DNA of 64,000 nt from Ruixingdingia sedimenti (lineage in GTDB: Bacteria; Pseudomonadota; Alphaproteobacteria; Rhodobacterales; Rhodobacteraceae): the NCBI RefSeq assembly GCF_031432425.1, contig NZ_JAVKPH010000002.1, positions 1-64,000 of the forward strand. Direction: 5' to 3'. A program made the translations under genes and the position numbers. The stretch's first letter is position 1, and every line of letters begins with the position of its first letter. Below the pieces are notes generated by a model. The model saw only the letters and a list, made by a program, of their open reading frames with translations. It was not told the DNA's origin and did no database searches. Below, piece after piece: positions 7,403-16,359 of this stretch.

Positions 7403-7963
7403 ATGCTAGGCATGAGCGAGCGCCAATACGCCGCGCGCGTCGGTCTCTCGCGGGGCGCGATCCAGAAGGCGAAGGCGGCGGGACGGCTGGTCCTCCATGA
7501 GGATGGCAGCATCGACGCAGAGGCGAGCGATACACGCCGGGCGGCGATGACGGACCCGTCCAAGACCCGGAAACCGCCCGCGCCGAAGCTGAAACCTGTC
7601 CCCGACGCGGCCGTGTCCGCCGTTGGCGACACTCTGCGGGAACAAGGGCTTGCCGCGCCACCCGTCGGCAGCGGCACGACCTTCCTGCAGGCCAAGACCG
7701 CGAATGAGGTGCTGAAGGCCCAGGAGCGGCGCATCCGGCTTCAGAAGCTCAAGGGAGAACTCGTCGACCGCGCCCGGGCGGTTGCGGTCGTGTTCCGGCT
7801 GGCGCGCGAGGAGCGCGATGCTTGGGTGAACTGGCCGGCGCGCGCGGCGGCGCTGATGGCGGCCGAACTCGGCGTGGAGGCGGCCACCATGCAGAAGGCC
7901 TTGGAGAAACATGTACGCGCCCACCTCGACGAACTCGCCGAGGTCCGGCCCGACTTCCGGTGA
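7403..7963 (+). CDS. Phage terminase small subunit (Nu1-like)
   Basis: A 186-residue protein. The N-terminus (MSERQYAARVGLSRGAIQKA, about residues 4-23) is a helix-turn-helix as in Nu1-type terminase small subunits that bind the packaging start site. The middle is a long linker, and residues 92-186 are helical with TFLQAKTANEVLKAQERRIR, a feature of this family. It partners the GpA-type large subunit, whose start overlaps its last 53 bases. It opens the late packaging and structural operon. Confidence 0.75.
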   Translation: MLGMSERQYAARVGLSRGAIQKAKAAGRLVLHEDGSIDAEASDTRRAAMTDPSKTRKPPAPKLKPVPDAAVSAVGDTLREQGLAAPPVGSGTTFLQAKTANEVLKAQERRIRLQKLKGELVDRARAVAVVFRLAREERDAWVNWPARAAALMAAELGVEAATMQKALEKHVRAHLDELAEVRPDFR

Positions 7964-9917
7964 GAACGGCGATGGCCTGACGGACTTCGACGGCGCGGCG
8001 GAGATCCTGCGCGCCTGGGGCAACGGGCTGCGGCCCGACCCGGATCTGAACGTCTCGGAATGGGCGGACCGGCACCGGATGCTCTCGGGCCGCGCTTCGG
8101 CCGAACCCGGGCGGTATCGCACTGCGCGCACGCCCTACATGCGCGAGATCATGGACCGGCTGTCGCCCGGCGACGCGGCGCAACGGGTCGTGTTCATGAA
8201 GGCTGCGCAGGTCGGCGCGACGGAAGCCGGCAACAACTGGATCGGCTTCGCCATCCATCAGGCCCCGGGCCCGATGCTGGCGGTCCAGCCCACGGTCGAA
8301 CTGGCCAAGCGCAACTCGCGCCAGCGGATCGACCCGCTGATCGACGAAAGTCCCGAGCTCCGGGAGCGGGTCAAACCGGCCCGATCCCGCGATGCCGGGA
8401 ACACGATGCTGTCCAAGGAATTCGCGGGCGGCATCCTGATCATGACGGGCGCGAACTCGGCGGTCGGGCTGCGCTCGACCCCGGCGCGCTACATCTTCCT
8501 CGACGAGGTCGACGCCTATCCGGCCTCAGCCGACGAGGAAGGCGACCCGGTGACGTTGGCTGAGGCACGGTCGCTGACCTTCGCCCACCGGCGCAAGGTG
8601 TTCCTGATCTCGACGCCGACGATCCGGGGGCTCAGCCGCATCGAGCGCGAGTTCGAGGCGTCCGACCAGCGGCGCTACTTCGTCCCGTGCCCGCATTGCC
8701 GGGCGATGCAGTGGATGAAGTTCGATCGGCTGCGCTGGCAGAAGGGCAAGCCGGAGACGGCGGAGTATCTCTGCGAGAGCTGCGATCAACCCATCGCGGA
8801 GCACCACAAGACGGCGATGCTGGAGCGCGGCGAATGGCGGGCGACCGCTGTCGCCGCTGATCCCACCACGGTTGGCTACCACCTCTCGGCGCTCTATTCA
8901 CCTGTCGGCTGGCTCAGCTGGTCACGGATTGCGCGCAGCTGGGAGGCGGCGCAAGGCTCCGACGAGGCGATCAAGGCGTTCCGCAACACGATCCTCGGCG
9001 AGACATGGATCGAAACCGGAGAGGCGCCGGACTGGCAGCGGCTATACGATCGCCGCGAGGAGTGGCAGCCAGGCACGGTGCCAGCGGGCGGGCTGTTCCT
9101 GACGGCGGGCGCGGATGTCCAGAAGGACCGCATCGAGGTCGATGTCTGGGCCTGGGGCCGAGGGCTTGAGAGCTGGCTCGTCGATCACGTCGTGATCGAG
9201 GGCGGGCCGGATCGGCATGATGCTTGGGACCAGTTGACGGCACTCCTCGACCGGTCGTGGCCGCATGAAAACGGCGCACACCTTCGGATCGCGCGGCTTG
9301 CCATCGATACTGGCTACGAAGCCCCGGCCGTCTACGCCTGGTCGCGCAAGGTCGGCTTTGCGCAGGTCGCGCCAGTCAAGGGGCTCGAAGGCTTCAATCG
9401 GTCCAGTCCGGTCTCCGGCCCCACTTTCGTGGATGCGACCGAGGGCGGGAAGCGCCTGCGTCGCGGCGCCCGGCTCTGGACGGTGGCGGTCTCGACCTTC
9501 AAGGCCGAAACCTACCGCTTCCTGCGGCTGGAGCGCCCGACGGCCGAGGAACGTGACGAGGGCGCGGCGTTCCCGCCCGGCACGATCCACCTGCCGACAT
9601 GGGTCGAGAGCGAGTGGCTGAAGCAGGTCGTGGCCGAACAGCTGGTCACGGTGCGCACGAAGCGCGGCTTCGCGAAGCTCGAATGGCAGAAGCTGCGTGA
9701 GCGCAACGAGGCGCTCGATTGCCGAGTCTACGCCCGCGCGGCCGCCTGGATCGCGGGCGCCGACCGCTGGCCCGAAGAGAAATGGCGCGACCTCGAAGAC
9801 CAGCTCGGGGCGGCCCCGACCGACAGCGATCCCGCCGGGCAGATCCACAGGCCGGGACAGGTAGCCCAAGGCAAACGCCGTTCCGACTGGATCGGGCGGC
9901 GGGAAGGATGGTTCTGA
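7911..9917 (+). CDS. Phage terminase large subunit (GpA family)
   Basis: A 668-residue DNA-packaging motor of the GpA family. The ATPase part has VFMKAAQVGATEAGNNW (Walker A region, about residues 94-110) and YIFLDEVDAYP (Walker B, about 194-204). A CPHC ... CESC zinc-finger-like pair lies near residues 225-260, and the C-terminal half carries the nuclease, including LTAGADVQKDRIEV. Full length compared with lambda gpA (641). No alternative in-frame ATG exists near the small-subunit stop, so the 53-bp overlap with the small subunit appears real. Confidence 0.9.
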   Translation: MYAPTSTNSPRSGPTSGENGDGLTDFDGAAEILRAWGNGLRPDPDLNVSEWADRHRMLSGRASAEPGRYRTARTPYMREIMDRLSPGDAAQRVVFMKAAQVGATEAGNNWIGFAIHQAPGPMLAVQPTVELAKRNSRQRIDPLIDESPELRERVKPARSRDAGNTMLSKEFAGGILIMTGANSAVGLRSTPARYIFLDEVDAYPASADEEGDPVTLAEARSLTFAHRRKVFLISTPTIRGLSRIEREFEASDQRRYFVPCPHCRAMQWMKFDRLRWQKGKPETAEYLCESCDQPIAEHHKTAMLERGEWRATAVAADPTTVGYHLSALYSPVGWLSWSRIARSWEAAQGSDEAIKAFRNTILGETWIETGEAPDWQRLYDRREEWQPGTVPAGGLFLTAGADVQKDRIEVDVWAWGRGLESWLVDHVVIEGGPDRHDAWDQLTALLDRSWPHENGAHLRIARLAIDTGYEAPAVYAWSRKVGFAQVAPVKGLEGFNRSSPVSGPTFVDATEGGKRLRRGARLWTVAVSTFKAETYRFLRLERPTAEERDEGAAFPPGTIHLPTWVESEWLKQVVAEQLVTVRTKRGFAKLEWQKLRERNEALDCRVYARAAAWIAGADRWPEEKWRDLEDQLGAAPTDSDPAGQIHRPGQVAQGKRRSDWIGRREGWF

Positions 9918-9918
9918 G

Positions 9919-10128
9919 ATGACCGACTGGACCGAAGCCGAGCTCTCGGCCCTGCGCCGGGCCTATGCCAGTGGCACGACCCGCGTCAGCTATGACGGCA
10001 AGTCCGTGGACTACGGCTCGGCGGAGGATCTGCTCGCCCGCATCCGCACCATCGAGCGCGCGATTGCCAGTGTGGGGCGGCCGCTTCCAATCGCCGGGCT
10101 CGCGGGCTTCTCGCGCGGGGATCGTTGA
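9919..10128 (+). CDS. Head-to-tail joining protein (gpW-like)
   Basis: A 69-residue protein resembling lambda gpW. The conserved opening WTEAELSALRRAYASGTTRVSYDGKS is split between a helix and a beta hairpin, and the C-terminus is a helix with RIRTIERAIA. gpW-type proteins sit in the portal neck after packaging and prepare the head for tail joining. It lies 1 bp after the terminase and its stop overlaps the portal start (TGATG), the standard phage order. Confidence 0.75.
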   Translation: MTDWTEAELSALRRAYASGTTRVSYDGKSVDYGSAEDLLARIRTIERAIASVGRPLPIAGLAGFSRGDR

Positions 10129-11678
10129 TGGCGGTGAACTGGTTCGACCGCGCCATCGCTTCGGTCGCCCCTAGGGCCGCCGCGCGGCGTGTCCTGGCGC
10201 GACAGGCGTTCGAGACGCTCGCGCGCGGCTACGAGGGCGCCGCGCGAGGACGCCGCACGGAGGGCTGGCGTGCCTCTGGATCCTCGGCTGACACCGAGAT
10301 CGGCGTGGCCGGGGCGCTCTTGCGCGACCGCATGCGCGACCTCGTCCGCAACAACCCGCACGCGGCCAAGGCCGTGGCCGTGCTGGTGAACAACATCATT
10401 GGCGCGGGCATCATGCCGCGCGCCGCGAGCGGCGACGACACGCTGGACCGCCGCGTCGACGATCTGTTCGAACGATGGGCCGAGGCCTGTGACGCCGACG
10501 GCCAGCTCGACTTCTACGGGCTTCAGACGCTGATCTGCCGTGAGATGGTCGAGGCCGGCGAAGTGCTGGTGCGCCGTCGCCTGCGCCGCGCTGCGGACGG
10601 CCTGCCGGTGCCGCTGCAATTGCAGGTGCTGGAGGCCGACTTCCTCGACGCCACCAAATCCGGCGCCCTCGGCGCGGGCCGCCTCGTGCAGGGGATCGAG
10701 TTCGACCCGGTCGGCAAGCGCCGGGCCTATTGGCTGCACGCCGAGCATCCGGGCGACGCCTATGGCGCTTTGCAGAACGGTTTGCAGAGCCGCCCGGTCC
10801 CGGCCAGCGAGATCGCCCATGTCTACGAGAAGCAGCGCACGCAGGCGCGCGGCGTTCCCTGGGGCGCACCGGTGATCCGCAGCTTGCGCGATCTCGACGA
10901 CTATGAAGTGGCGGAACTGGTCCGCAAGAAGACCGAGGCCTGCGTCACCGCCATCGTCTTCGGTGACGACGAGGCGCAGCAGGGCATCGCGCCTTCCGTT
11001 GTCGACGCCGACGGCAACCGGGTCGAGCAGTTCGAACCGGGGCTGATCGCCTATGCCCGCGGCGGCAAGGACATCCGCTTCAACCAGCCGTCAGCTACCG
11101 GCGGCTACGGCGAATACAAGCGTGCGAGCCTGCACACGATCTCGGCCGGGTTCCGGGTGCCCTACGAGCTGCTCACCGGCGATCTGTCACAGGTCAACTA
11201 TTCCTCGATCCGGGCGGGGCTCGTGGAGTTCCGCCGCCAGATCGACGCCGTGCAATGGCAACTCTTCATCCCGATGTTCTGCGCGCCGGTCTGGCGATGG
11301 TTCACGGAAGCCGCGTGGGCGGCCGGGCAGATCCCGTCGCCGATCGTGCCGGTCGAATGGTCGCCGCCGAAGTTCGAGGCGGTCGATCCGCAGAAGGATG
11401 CGATGGCGAACCTGCTGTCGATCCGCTCCGGCACCATGACGCTGGCCGAGGTGATCGCGAAACAGGGCCGCAATCCCGACGCCGTGCTGGCCGAGATCGC
11501 CGCGACCAACGCGAAGCTCGATGCGCTCGGGCTGGTGCTCGACAGCGATCCGCGGCGGGTGACCAAGACCGGCAGCGCGCAGAGCAGCGATCCGGTTGCC
11601 GACGAACCAGACACCGACGATCCCTCCGCCGACGCGGATAATGACCCGGCGCAGGCCGACCCTGACCGACAGGACTGA
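10128..11678 (+). CDS. Phage portal protein (lambda family)
   Basis: A 516-residue portal of the lambda gpB family, forming the dodecameric DNA channel at one capsid vertex. Recognisable stretches are LLRDRMRDLVRNNPHAAKA (about residues 64-82), GIEFDPVGKRRAYWL (about 190-204) and the wing-to-clip segment VPYELLTGDLSQVNYSSIR (about 345-363). The Asp- and Ala-rich C-terminus is low complexity. ATG at 10128 overlaps the gpW stop. Length is typical of the family (about 530). Confidence 0.9.
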   Translation: MAVNWFDRAIASVAPRAAARRVLARQAFETLARGYEGAARGRRTEGWRASGSSADTEIGVAGALLRDRMRDLVRNNPHAAKAVAVLVNNIIGAGIMPRAASGDDTLDRRVDDLFERWAEACDADGQLDFYGLQTLICREMVEAGEVLVRRRLRRAADGLPVPLQLQVLEADFLDATKSGALGAGRLVQGIEFDPVGKRRAYWLHAEHPGDAYGALQNGLQSRPVPASEIAHVYEKQRTQARGVPWGAPVIRSLRDLDDYEVAELVRKKTEACVTAIVFGDDEAQQGIAPSVVDADGNRVEQFEPGLIAYARGGKDIRFNQPSATGGYGEYKRASLHTISAGFRVPYELLTGDLSQVNYSSIRAGLVEFRRQIDAVQWQLFIPMFCAPVWRWFTEAAWAAGQIPSPIVPVEWSPPKFEAVDPQKDAMANLLSIRSGTMTLAEVIAKQGRNPDAVLAEIAATNAKLDALGLVLDSDPRRVTKTGSAQSSDPVADEPDTDDPSADADNDPAQADPDRQD

Positions 11679-11683
11679 CCAAC

Positions 11684-13732
11684 ATGGACACGATGATCGA
11701 ACTGCCGGCCATGCGCCGGTCGGCGGAGCTTGCGCCGAACACCGCCGATGCCGACAGCCGCACCGTCGAGGTGGTCTGGTCGGCCGGGGCCCGCGTCCGC
11801 CGCGCCACCTTCTTCGGCGAGCCCTATGACGAGGAGCTCAGCCTCGACCCGGCCCATGTCCGGCTCGACCGGCTGAACGCGGGCGCGCCGTTCCTGAAGG
11901 TGCATGAGCTCGACACGCTCGACGCGGTCATCGGCTCGGTCGTGCCGGGCTCTGCCCGGATCGAGAACGGCCGCGGCATCGCCTTGGTGCGAATCTCCGA
12001 GCGCGCCGATGTCGAGCCGATCTGGCGCGACATCCAGGCCGGGCACATCCGGGCCGTCTCCATCGGCTATCAGGTCCACCGCTTCGACATCTCCAAGCCC
12101 GATGGCGGGCGCGAGCTCTGGCGGGCGGTCGACTGGACGCCCTTCGAGGTCTCGGCCGTGCCGGTCGGCGCAGACCCCGCCGCGGGCTTCCGCGCCAAGG
12201 GCGAACATCACGACTGCGTCCTCCACCGCCGGGACGCCCCCACGCAAGAAGGAGCATCCCCGATGACCGACAAGACCCCGGCGAGCGACGCCGCCACCCC
12301 CGCCACCACCCAGCCGACCGAGCCGAATGATACCGAGGACACCACCATGACCGAACCGAAAGCGGCTGCGCCCGACCCGAAGGTCGCCGCAGCGGAAACC
12401 CGCGCCCAGCCGAAGACGCAGGCAACGCCCGCGCCCGACACCGAGGCTATCGCGACGCGCGCCCGCGAGGCCGAGCGCGATCGCGTCTCCACCATCTACG
12501 ATCTGGCGGGCCGCCTGAACCTCGAACGCAGCTTCGCCGAGGATCTGGTCAAGCGCGGCGTCAGCGTCGATGAATCCCGCCGCCTGATCCTCGACCAGGT
12601 CGCCGCGAAATCCGACGAGACCCGGACCTTCCCCCACGTCTCCGTCCCCCTCGGCGGCCGGGACGAGCGCATCACCCGCCGCGACGCCGTGGCGAACGCG
12701 CTGCTGCACCGCTACAGCCCGACGCTGTTCCCGCTCGAGGACGCCGCGCGCCAGTACCGCGGCATGACACTGCTGGAGCTCGCCCGCGAGAGCCTCGGCA
12801 ATGCGGGGGTCAACACGCGGGGTCTGTCGCGCGACGAGGTGGCGACGCGCGCGCTGCACTCGACCTCGGACTTCCCCGAGATCCTGTCGGCCGTGACCAA
12901 CAAGACCCTCCGGCAGGCCTATGACGCCTATCCCCGGACCTTTGCGCTCTTCTGCCGCCAGGTGCTCGCCACCGACTTCAAGTCCATGCACCGCGTCCAG
13001 CTGGGCGAAGCGCCGCAGCTTCTGGAGGTCGGCGAGAGCGGCGAGTTCAAGCGCGGGACGTTGGGCGAGAGCAAGGAAAGCTACAAGGTCAAGACCTATG
13101 GCCGGGTGGTCGCGATCACCCGGCAGGTGCTCATCAACGACGATCTCGACGCCTTCACCCGCATCCCGGCGATGTACGGCAACTCCATCGCCCAGCTGGA
13201 GTCGGACGTGGTCTGGGGCATCATCACCTCGAACCCGGCGATGGCCGACGGCAACGCGCTCTTCCACACCACCCACAAGAACCTCGCAGGGACCGGTGCG
13301 GCGCTCGACGTGAGCAGTGTCGGCGCGGCGCGCGCCGCCATGGCCAAGCAGACGGGCCTCGACAAGAAGACGGTGCTGAACGTCCGCCCCGCCTTCCTGA
13401 TCGTGCCCGCCTCTCTGGAACTGAAAGCCGAGCAACTGGTCGCGCAAAACCTCGTACCTGCCGCAACCTCGAGCGTGGTGCCGCAGTCGATCCGGACGCT
13501 GGCGCCGATCAGCGAGCCGCGCCTCGACGCCGCCAGCGAGACCGCCTGGTATCTGGCCGCGAGCCCGAACCAGATCGACACAATCGAGTACGCCTATCTC
13601 GAGGGTCAGCAGGGCGCTTACATCGAGACCCGCAACGGCTTCGACGTCGACGGCGTCGAGATCAAGTGCCGCCTCGACTTCGGCGCCAAGGCCATCGACT
13701 GGCGCGGCCTCTACAAAAATCCCGGGGCATAG
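11684..13732 (+). CDS. Prohead protease / major capsid fusion protein
   Basis: A 682-residue fusion. Residues 1-170 form an S78-type prohead protease: the His in FLKVHELD (about residue 73) and the Ser in IRAVSIGY (about 125) are the expected catalytic pair. A Pro/Thr/Ala-rich spacer (about 190-245, with a second ATG at 12264) stands where scaffolding would be. Residues about 250-682 are the major capsid protein (RDAVANALLHRYSP, FKRGTLGESKESYK). One polyprotein would therefore supply protease, scaffold and shell. A truncated close relative of the capsid part lies at 54530-55350. Confidence 0.85.
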   Translation: MDTMIELPAMRRSAELAPNTADADSRTVEVVWSAGARVRRATFFGEPYDEELSLDPAHVRLDRLNAGAPFLKVHELDTLDAVIGSVVPGSARIENGRGIALVRISERADVEPIWRDIQAGHIRAVSIGYQVHRFDISKPDGGRELWRAVDWTPFEVSAVPVGADPAAGFRAKGEHHDCVLHRRDAPTQEGASPMTDKTPASDAATPATTQPTEPNDTEDTTMTEPKAAAPDPKVAAAETRAQPKTQATPAPDTEAIATRAREAERDRVSTIYDLAGRLNLERSFAEDLVKRGVSVDESRRLILDQVAAKSDETRTFPHVSVPLGGRDERITRRDAVANALLHRYSPTLFPLEDAARQYRGMTLLELARESLGNAGVNTRGLSRDEVATRALHSTSDFPEILSAVTNKTLRQAYDAYPRTFALFCRQVLATDFKSMHRVQLGEAPQLLEVGESGEFKRGTLGESKESYKVKTYGRVVAITRQVLINDDLDAFTRIPAMYGNSIAQLESDVVWGIITSNPAMADGNALFHTTHKNLAGTGAALDVSSVGAARAAMAKQTGLDKKTVLNVRPAFLIVPASLELKAEQLVAQNLVPAATSSVVPQSIRTLAPISEPRLDAASETAWYLAASPNQIDTIEYAYLEGQQGAYIETRNGFDVDGVEIKCRLDFGAKAIDWRGLYKNPGA

Positions 13733-13747
13733 GTCCGGCTGGCTCCC

Positions 13748-14320
13748 ATGACGATCGATGATCGACTGGGCGCGGTGCCGATCCCCGGTTTCCCCGGCTA
13801 CCACATCGATCGGACCGGCCGGGTCTGGAGCGCGCATCGCAAGGGCAGGATCCCTCGCGGTGCGTGCTCTCGCTGGCTGGATCGCCGCGACTGGACGCTA
13901 AGGCAGCCGTGGCGTGACCCAGAGGGGTATCTGCACCACACGCTGGTCCGCGAAACGGCAGGCAGCCGCCAGCGGATTGCCTTGCACATTCTGGTCGCGA
14001 CCACGTTCCTTGGGCCGCGACAGCAGGGACCGGTCATCGCCCATCTCGACGGCGACAAGTCCAACAATGGTGTCGAAAACCTCGCCTATGTCACGCAGCG
14101 CGAGAACATCGGGCACAAGCGCGACCACGGCACGATGCCCTGTGGCGACCGCTCGCATCTCTCGCGCCTGACCGATCATCAATGCAGCCGGATGCTCGAC
14201 TGCCTCGGCGCGGGGTTCTCCCGCCGCGAGGTGGCAAGGGCGTTCGGCGTGACCATCAGCCACGTCGCCGCCCTGAAAACGGGCCGCATCCGAAAGCACC
14301 TGACCAATCAGCGCGTCTGA
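13748..14320 (+). CDS. HNH homing-type endonuclease (NUMOD4-HNH)
   Basis: A 190-residue protein with an N-terminal NUMOD4-like segment (IPGFPGYHIDRTGRVWS), an HNH core (VIAHLDGDKSNNGVENLAYV, about residues 96-115) and a C-terminal helix-turn-helix (REVARAFGVTISHVAALKTG). This is the layout of free-standing homing endonucleases. It sits between the capsid gene and its decoration-type neighbour, interrupting the usual structural gene order. It probably spreads by cutting HNH-less relatives near the capsid gene. Confidence 0.8.
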   Translation: MTIDDRLGAVPIPGFPGYHIDRTGRVWSAHRKGRIPRGACSRWLDRRDWTLRQPWRDPEGYLHHTLVRETAGSRQRIALHILVATTFLGPRQQGPVIAHLDGDKSNNGVENLAYVTQRENIGHKRDHGTMPCGDRSHLSRLTDHQCSRMLDCLGAGFSRREVARAFGVTISHVAALKTGRIRKHLTNQRV

Positions 14321-14335
14321 GAAAGGATCACCCCC

Positions 14336-14671
14336 ATGAAAAACTTCGTCCAGCCCGGCAACACCATCACCCTGACCGCGCCCTATGCCGTCGCCTCGGG
14401 CGATGGCCTGCTCGTCGGCTCCATCTTCGGCGTCGCTTCCGGAACCGCCGCCCTCGGCGAACCCGTCGAGACTGCGCTCGTCGGCGTCTTCGACCTGACC
14501 AAGATCGGTTCGCAGGCATGGGCCGCGGGCGTCAAGGTCTATTGGGACAACACCAACAAGCGCTGCACCACGGTCGCGACGGACAACACCCTCATCGGTG
14601 TGGCGACCGAGGCCGTGGCGAGCGGCGCGGGCGACACCATCGGCCGCGTGCGCCTCAACGCGGCCTTCTGA
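14336..14671 (+). CDS. DUF2190 family capsid-associated protein
   Basis: A 111-residue protein of the DUF2190 family. The opening MKNFVQPGNTITLTAPYAVA, then GDGLLVGSIFGVA and the end GDTIGRVRLNAAF are typical. Such proteins follow capsid genes and are thought to decorate or cement the shell. Its stop overlaps the next start (TGATG). The spacing of 15 bp from the HNH gene and a good AAGGA upstream support the start. Confidence 0.8.
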   Translation: MKNFVQPGNTITLTAPYAVASGDGLLVGSIFGVASGTAALGEPVETALVGVFDLTKIGSQAWAAGVKVYWDNTNKRCTTVATDNTLIGVATEAVASGAGDTIGRVRLNAAF

Positions 14672-14982
14672 TGAACGCCTTCGCCGCCGCCGTGGGCGCG
14701 CTCTTCGCCGATCCGAACATCGGCCTGGACGCAGTCTACATCGCCGACGGCGGCGCGCCCGCTCTGGTGCGCGTCGTCGCCCGGCGTGCCGATGCGATCA
14801 GCGATTTCGGCGACGCGCGGCTCTGGTCCGAAACCACCCGGATCGACCTGCGCGTGGCCGAGGTGCCGAGCCCGCGCCCCGGCGACAGGATCGAGATCGA
14901 CGGTGACGCCTTCCTGATCCAGGGAGAGCCCGTCCGCGACCGCGAACGGCTCGTCTGGACCGTGGATCTGAGGCCCGCATGA
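14671..14982 (+). CDS. Head-tail connector-type protein
   Basis: A 103-residue protein, start overlapping the DUF2190 stop. It is mainly beta, with paired segments DARLWSETTRIDLRVAEV and PGDRIEIDGDAFLIQGEPV, as in small head-tail attachment proteins encoded at this position in lambda- and GTA-like phages. No catalytic motif is visible. Position between capsid decoration and the DUF6441 tail gene gives the role; the sequence alone would not. Confidence 0.55.
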   Translation: MNAFAAAVGALFADPNIGLDAVYIADGGAPALVRVVARRADAISDFGDARLWSETTRIDLRVAEVPSPRPGDRIEIDGDAFLIQGEPVRDRERLVWTVDLRPA

Positions 14983-15605
14983 AACTCGGCGTCAGCATCG
15001 TCGGCGATATCGTCCGCCTGATGGACGCGGAGGTGAAGGCCGGGGAGAAGGCCGTCACCACGGCGATGCGCGATGCCGGGACCGGCCTCAAGACCGCCTG
15101 GCGCGCGCAGATCACCGGCGCGGGGCTCGGCGCGCGGCTTGCCCGCACCATCCGGTCGGAAGTCTATCCCAAGGGCCAGCCGAGCCTCAACGCTGCCGCG
15201 CTGGTCTGGTCGAAGGCCCCGGTGATCATCGGCGCTCACGATACCGGCCTGCTGATCCGCTCGAAGAACGGGTTCTGGCTTGCGATCCCGACGCCTGCGG
15301 CGGGCAAATCCCTACGCGGCGGGCGGATCACTCCCGGTGAATGGGAACGTCGCACAGGCTTGCGCCTGCGCTTCGTCTATCGGCGCACGGGGCCGAGCCT
15401 GCTCGTCGCCGAGGGACGACTGAACAAGAAGGGCCGTGCCGTGGCATCGCGGTCGAAGACCGGCCGAGGACTGACCACCGTGCCGATCTTCCTGCTGGTC
15501 CCGCAGGTCAGGCTGCCGAAACGGCTGAACCTCGCGCGGGATGCCGAACGGGCGCGCGATGCGGTGCCGGGGCTGATCGTGACGAACTGGGTGGATGCCG
15601 GATGA
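14979..15605 (+). CDS. DUF6441 family phage protein
   Basis: A 208-residue protein matching the DUF6441 pattern: a long N-terminal helix (IVRLMDAEVKAGEKAVTTAMRD), WRAQITGAGLG, then a basic beta region (LRLRFVYRRTGPSLLVAEGR) and VPQVRLPKRLNL. DUF6441 members replace the HK97 gp10-type neck/tail component in many alphaproteobacterial phages. It overlaps the upstream gene by 4 bp. Just beyond its stop the toxin-antitoxin pair is inserted in the opposite direction. Confidence 0.7.
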   Translation: MKLGVSIVGDIVRLMDAEVKAGEKAVTTAMRDAGTGLKTAWRAQITGAGLGARLARTIRSEVYPKGQPSLNAAALVWSKAPVIIGAHDTGLLIRSKNGFWLAIPTPAAGKSLRGGRITPGEWERRTGLRLRFVYRRTGPSLLVAEGRLNKKGRAVASRSKTGRGLTTVPIFLLVPQVRLPKRLNLARDAERARDAVPGLIVTNWVDAG

Positions 15606-15608
15606 AGA

Positions 15609-15989
15609 TTACGGACGGGCAGCAGCAGCGTCGGCGCGTTCTCCACGCCGCCGACCGCGGGATTCATCGATATCGCCAAGCCCGTCGAGTGCGACTGGCT
15701 CCTTGCCGGGAAACTCGACCGTCAGCTTCAGCGAGCCACCCATGGCGCGGACGTAGCTCGCGAGCGTCGAGAGAAGGAGATCGCTCTGGCGCTCGTATTT
15801 CGCGACGGTCGCCTGTTGGACCCCCAAGGCTTCGGCAAGCTGCACCTGCGTCAGTTCCCGCGCCTTGCGCAGTTCCTGCAAGGTCAGGTACTCGGTTTGC
15901 AGACGATCGGCCTCGGCTTCGATCCTTGCACGGCGTGCCGGGTCGAGGCTTGCGAGCTTGTCCTGAAGGCTGCGTGCCATGATCGTCAT
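15609..15989 (-). CDS. XRE-family antitoxin (HigA-like)
   Basis: A 126-residue antitoxin with a helix-turn-helix near residues 42-95: RKARELTQVQLAEALGVQ then ATVAKYERQSD. It starts in an ATGA overlap with the toxin stop; an alternative ATG is 9 nt further in. In the HigBA arrangement the toxin gene comes first, as here. The tail after residue 110 (RGRRRGERADAAAARP) is Arg/Ala-rich and may be phage sequence read through at the insertion boundary. The protein should neutralise the toxin and repress the pair. Confidence 0.75.
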   Translation of the reverse strand: MTIMARSLQDKLASLDPARRARIEAEADRLQTEYLTLQELRKARELTQVQLAEALGVQQATVAKYERQSDLLLSTLASYVRAMGGSLKLTVEFPGKEPVALDGLGDIDESRGRRRGERADAAAARP

Positions 15990-16339
15990 CCTTTCCGTCT
16001 GGCCAGGTGGCGGTCGAACCGCTCATCGGCCCGCGCGATCAGTTGCTTGTAGAAGCGCTTCTCGCTGCTACCCGACTTGTCCCCGCCGACGAGCAGGATC
16101 GCCTGCCGGTCGGGATCGAAAGCGAAGGCGATGCGCCAGACGCCGCCGGCGGCGCTGCAGCGCAACTCCTTCATGTTCGCGTGCTTCGACCCGGTCAGGG
16201 TGTCGGCATGCGGACGTCCGAGCGACGGTCCCTCACGCTCGAGGAGCAGCACTCGGGCGAAGATCGCGTCCTGAACCTCCTCGTCGAGTTCGTCGAACTC
16301 CGGCTCGAACTCGTCGGCGAAGGAAACGGTCCAGAGCAT
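15986..16339 (-). CDS. RelE/HigB-type toxin (Gp49-like)
   Basis: A 117-residue toxin of the phage-derived Gp49/HigB group. Typical segments are FDELDEEVQDAIFARVLLLE, HADTLTGSKHANMKELRC and VWRIAFAFDPDRQAILLVGGDK, with SEKRFYKQLIARADERF near the end. Relatives cleave mRNA on the ribosome. A GAGGA lies 5 nt before the ATG. The gene and its antitoxin run against the surrounding tail genes and have their own promoter, so they look like a cargo pair stabilising the prophage. Confidence 0.8.
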   Translation of the reverse strand: MLWTVSFADEFEPEFDELDEEVQDAIFARVLLLEREGPSLGRPHADTLTGSKHANMKELRCSAAGGVWRIAFAFDPDRQAILLVGGDKSGSSEKRFYKQLIARADERFDRHLARRKG

Positions 16340-16359
16340 GCGATCCTCATGTCTTGGAA

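Noticed and set aside
11198..13837. 879-codon minus-strand ORF opposite the capsid gene
   Set aside because: GC-rich antisense shadow of portal and capsid genes; composition Arg/Ala/Gly/Leu without a recognisable domain.
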